DNA of 64,000 nucleotides from Ricinus communis (Eukaryota; Streptophyta; Magnoliopsida; Malpighiales; Euphorbiaceae). The position numbers were made by a program, and so were the translations under genes. This document shows, in pieces, positions 59,874 through 64,000 of this stretch. Location of the stretch: positions 31,482,342-31,546,341 of the forward strand of contig NC_063256.1 of assembly GCF_019578655.1 (NCBI RefSeq), given 5' to 3'. Below the pieces are notes generated by a model. It ran no database searches. It saw nothing but the letters and a program-made list of their open reading frames with translations, and was not told where the DNA came from. The first letter of the stretch is position 1, and each line of letters starts with the position of its first letter.

Positions 59874-60164
59874 ATTTTGCCAATTCTTTAAAAATTATCA
59901 ATTTAGCCATGATTTAACCAATTGAGTGCAATTGAGTTGCTGATCAAAATTAAATAACGCGGCCATTTAGGAAATAAGAATTCAAATGTGTATAAATAGT
60001 GTGGCATTAAGACTCATCAATTTAGATTTCTCATTTTTTAATCGAAATTTATGTCATTGTTCACATTTCTCAATTTTGAAAAACAACTCAATTGAAGCAA
60101 AATTGCACATAATTGGCTAAATCACAGCTAAATTAACAATTTTTAAAAAATTGGCCAAAATAAT
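59874..60164. mobile_element. Foldback MITE 2, complete, copy B
   Basis: Inverted repeats of about 80 bp: left ttttgccaattctttaaaaa, right tttttaaaaaattggccaaa. The 330 bp after it (to about 60494) is AT-rich and absent from copy A. Confidence 0.7.
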
Positions 60165-61168
60165 AACCATAAATGTTTAGCTTTTTTAAGCTACTAGACA
60201 TACTTTTTATTGTATATTTATAAAATAAAGATTCTCTTTATGATAATTCTTTTAATTTTTCTAACAAAATTAACTTATATGTAAAATAAATTTATATATT
60301 TTTAATAAATTCATCATTGATATAAGTTTAATTTGTAACTTAACATTAATGGTTTATAATATTTTTTTTAAAAAAATTCTGAATTTTGTTAACATATATC
60401 ATTTATATATAAAACATATGAGTTTATTTAGTTTCATTTTAATTTTAATTTTTAGATTTTATCTTCAAAATCAATAGAAAAACCTTTTAAACTTGTATAA
60501 ACTCCTTCAATGCATCGATTTATCAAATTTCACTCTATATCAACAAAATAAATAAAAAATCTGGTAAAACAACTATTTTTTGTTTATAATCAGATTTTTT
60601 TAAAAGGAAACAAGAAAAACTATTTTTTTCATATCTTTTTACATGTAACTGTCAATTTTAATTTGAAAATTGATTGGAAAAGTAATATGAATATAATAAA
60701 ATGCTTGTCCCATTTTTTTTGGAAGAAATCGCAAAAGAATTTGAATATAATTTTTACTGTAGCTTTGGTTCTATAACGGAGCTCGGTATAAATGATATTT
60801 TAGAAGCTAGATATAGTATTTTTGAAAGAATTCAAAACATACACTAAAAATGATATTTTTTTATTATTTTTTTTGTTATTTCTGAAATTTTTTCTATACT
60901 AAAATCCGCTCACTGCCATCCCTAACGTAGTGTGTTGCAAACAGTACATAAAATCCACTTTCATGTAATTTAAATGTAGGTTTAATTTGAAGGTTACACT
61001 TGCACATGGCAATGAAAAGGGGTATGGCGAAAGAATAAAGAGCTACAACAATAATTACATTCCCTGGAGTTCAATGAATAAATAAATAAATATTTCCTCT
61101 GATAAGAGTAGAACGTACTTACCAAATAATACTAATAAAAATCGATTTTCGAAGTAATGAAGAAGGGA

Positions 61169-62519
61169 TCATGAGTTCAATTTCAATTTTGTCCTCCACA
61201 TTTCGCCAAGAACCTTTCTGGGTGCAGGATCATCCGGTCCTCTGTCGCGCTGTCCAGAGGTGAAGTACAACCATCCATTCCAGAATCCAACTAAAGTAGT
61301 TTTAACGCGATATGGAAGTTTTCCAATCACTGACCACTTCTGCAAATAAAAATTTGTAACCAAATATTATAGTTCGATCCGCTTTGCGGATGTTAGAACC
61401 AAAATAGATACCACAAAAATTCAGAAAAAAGTTGCAGGGAAGTTCTGAGGACAACATAGAAATCATGTTACCTGCTCTGAGTTCTTCAGCAGTGAATACT
61501 CATCCTTTTGCAAACAAACCTATGTTTATGTGGCAAAGTACTCTCATATCCACAAGCCAAATTCACTCACCAACACCTTAGAGCATCCCCAATAACACTC
61601 CCTATTATATTTTAAACAAATTCCACTCCCTATTTTAATTTGTCTAGTAAATTGCGCAAAAACACTCTATATTCACTCCCTATTTCAATTTGTTATTAAT
61701 AAAACTATAATTCATTTAAAATTCATCTAGGAAGAAGAGGAAGAAGAAAGGAAGAGAAATATGATAGAAGTTTGTGTAAGAGCCATTCCCCAGTCCTTAT
61801 ATTAGTGGAGAGTTTTTGACTCTTAGAAATTTTAGGGAAGGATTGGTGAGCATATTCGAAAGGTTCCACTCCATACTTTAAGAAAGGGGCAAGAGCCTGT
61901 TAGAATGCTCTTCTCTTCATCAATTAAATAGTCACAAAAGTTCTATCTTCCAATACATAAAGATATTCAACCACATTGCGGGACTTTCTCTGTGAAAAAT
62001 CATTCCACTGGGACAAGGGGATAAGCATAAGATCAAACTAAATCAGAGAGAGCACTCCAGGATCTATGAGAGATCACAACCTAATGCAGGATTCCAATTC
62101 AAAGCTTCAAAACTATTGAGCACGCACAGTAGAAGATGACAAGGTATAAGCAACAATCAAACAAAAAATGAGGGTGTGTGTGTGTTTGTTGTGCAAGCAT
62201 GCATGTACTTCCCAGCAGCTTTGCATACATATTTAGAGATTATACATGCACATGCGGATCCATATGTCATCAGATTCCATTACTGAGAGAAAAAAGATAA
62301 AAAAAATTTTACCGTATTGTCTAAGTTAAACTGGAAGACTTCACCATTCAGGATCATCTTTTTAGTTACAGGATGCTTATCAGTGGTTCCTCCAACAATC
62401 ACAATCGAATTATTGACCAACACCCAAGCAAATTCAATGTGAGAATCAGGCTTTGGCATGGACGGTAAAACTTTCCACTTCATGTCATCATCCAGCATGT
62501 ATACATCACCATATACTAC
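61169..62519 (-). CDS. Kelch-repeat protein, last two exons (partial gene)
   Basis: Minus strand. Exon 62313-62519 follows a ttcag acceptor and ends GACAATACG before a GTAAAA donor; the last exon runs from about 61340 (after ttgcag) to the TGA at 61169. Joined in phase 0 they encode about 126 residues with kelch/galactose-oxidase blades: [80 protein letters not shown]. This strongly resembles the C-terminus of the plant kelch protein represented by Arabidopsis At3g27220 (recalled, not searched). Upstream exons are not recognised in 62520-64000 and probably lie beyond the window or behind a long intron. Duplication breakpoint at 61270 lies in this exon, but the gene is intact here. Confidence 0.8.
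61582..61912. mobile_element. Small MITE in kelch gene intron
   Basis: Left end agagcatccccaataacactcc and right end ctgttagaatgctct are inverted versions of each other, 330 bp apart, in the intron between the last two kelch exons. Such AGAGCATCNCCAATN ends are common in short plant DNA elements. Target duplication not clear. Confidence 0.55.
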
Positions 62520-64000
62520 CTGAAACCATGAGATTAATGAGCCAAAATAATCACATGTTGAAAGAAGGGGGAGAGGGAGGTTAAACTTTCTTGAAGCTAA
62601 AACACGAATGCAACACCAAGTCTAAATCAGGTAACATGTTAGAAAGAGAATTTTAAACCTATGCTCTACCCAACTTCATCCCACCTCTTACCAATCTAAG
62701 GCCCACAAGCATTCAACATTGCAACCATGACCTTCATATTGTAAGATTTGGGTTATCAATACTTAACAAATCCAAGTCTTCATCACATAACTGCATATAG
62801 TCAAATATTAAGTTAGATCCATATGATGCCCCTCTGTTAATATCGAAAGTTCAATTAAGCTGCCGACTCCATTAATGTTCATACCTCCTACAGCCACTAC
62901 TGCAGTCAAAACGAACCCCTAAATCCTATTGAATATGTAAAAGGGTAATGTCCACTAACAACTTCAAGTAAAGGATGTACTGTAAAGTTCACTCCTCCAG
63001 AGATGTGAAATCCACTCAGGAATAGCTTAATCCACGTTTCTGTTGAAGCCCATCAATAAATAGGTCGAGGGTTACAAGAAAAAGGCCTCCTACATTACCT
63101 CTAATATGCATAGGTACGGGTATAGTTTTCATGTTTCTTTCGGCTTCTATTTTCTTTTTTTACTGCTGTAATTTCACATCTCCTGCAATACTTTATCTAA
63201 AGAGAAAAAACTAAGTTTTGTACGTCAGTTCTAATGTTCACCTTCATAATCTGAAAGGATAAAAGTTTCATGGACAATAAAGCACATAAAAAAAGAAAAA
63301 AGAAGGCTTGTCTTGCTTTTTCTCTCAGTTTGCATTCAGTCTTATGTCTTTGGTTGCTGTGTGAAAAATACCAAAAAGTGCATCTCATAATTTCCACACC
63401 CAGCATCATCACCTTCATACCACCAAGCTCAGTAATAAAATGTGGTGCCACCAAAATGATGTTCCGCCTACTAGTACTCACCGTCAACCACCTATCAGTA
63501 CTACCATCGCCAGGTCAGCACTAAACCCAATTTGAAGCAGAACAAGCAAATGCTATGCAAGATGAGGGCCTATTCTTTATTTAACCTTTCCACTAGGGAA
63601 GGAATACTTAAAGCTAAAACAGAAACCTCACGTGGCAAAAGGATTTGAAAAAATATCTAAACATTGTCTATTTATTTTTGGTTTTCAATTTATACCGATG
63701 GGTTATATTTTTACCATTAATTTTTATTATTTATATAATTTTAGAAAAACAAAATTTTCATAATATTTTAATATAATCTTTCACAAATATTTTTTTAAAA
63801 TATTTAAATTTTATATATATTTACCAAAAATAAAATAAAAAATTATAAACAACTTTTAAAATTGTTATCAGTTAACTAAGAAACCGGAGAACCAAACCCA
63901 CTTTTTTCCTTCTCTTTTCACTTTTTTATTATTTTAATTAACCGGAAAGCCATAGTTAAGAAACCAATTTTTTGTTTATTCAAACTAATGGTTAACTGAA
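62520..64000. other. Kelch gene upstream intron or flank
   Basis: No exon recognised with confidence. The minus-strand open frame 63197-63487 has no family resemblance. The last 350 bp are AT-rich with short inverted motifs (gttaactaagaaaccgg near 63871, aagaaaccaa near 63958). Confidence 0.45.

Larger units (their letters stand above)
31985..61270. repeat. Segmental duplication, copy B (29.3 kb)
   Basis: Collinear partner of copy A at 1060-25519, same orientation. It begins in a long (TA)n run at about 31984-32018. It ends inside the last exon of the kelch gene, which continues uninterrupted to the right, so copy B sits at the natural position of that gene and is probably the parental locus. 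It retains a 5.5 kb block (36656-42147) with hydrolase exons that copy A has lost. Confidence 0.95.

Noticed and set aside
63197..63487. Minus-strand 96-codon ORF as possible upstream kelch exon
   Set aside because: No kelch pattern and no fitting splice sites.

Overview
This window is nuclear DNA from a flowering plant, most probably a eudicot. It is very AT-rich, has spliceosomal introns, and is dominated by plant retrotransposon families (SIRE-like Ty1/copia, Ty3/gypsy), foldback MITEs and endogenous pararetrovirus remnants. The species cannot be named from the sequence alone. I found no tRNA, rRNA, CRISPR array or bacterial-type operon.

The overriding structure is one large segmental duplication in direct orientation. 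Copy A (about 1060-25519) and copy B (about 31985-61270) carry the same blocks in the same order: an LTR-like fragment; an LRR receptor-kinase pseudogene; a GRF zinc-finger/coiled-coil/membrane pseudogene; an alpha/beta-hydrolase pseudogene (minus); an intact single-exon B3-domain gene (minus); AT-rich DNA with a pair of direct repeats; a pararetrovirus remnant (minus) with its promoter; an unknown 148-codon ORF; a plant-mobile-domain gene relic; a gypsy integrase relic (minus); the 3' half of a SIRE-like copia element with its LTR; two foldback MITEs; and the 3' end of a kelch gene. Shared lesions show that most of these were already dead before the duplication. The copies then diverged by point changes, several deletions (5.5 kb, 1.2 kb, about 360 bp, 350 bp, 66 bp) and many short tandem duplications.

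Outside the copies: 1-1058 holds a degenerate coat-protein/zinc-knuckle region of an endogenous pararetrovirus. The 6.5 kb spacer between the copies (25520-31984) holds the 3' part of a Ty3/gypsy element with its 3' LTR, an oppositely oriented LTR with its primer-binding site, and a 1.1 kb terminal-inverted-repeat element. The right flank (61271-64000) continues the kelch-repeat gene whose last exon contains the duplication breakpoint. Copy B runs into the intact gene, while copy A stops inside the exon and is fused to gypsy DNA.

Only two gene types look functional: the B3-domain gene, intact in both copies and much less diverged than its flanks, and the kelch gene on the right edge, of which only the last two exons are recognisable here. 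Everything else is mobile DNA, viral relic or pseudogene.
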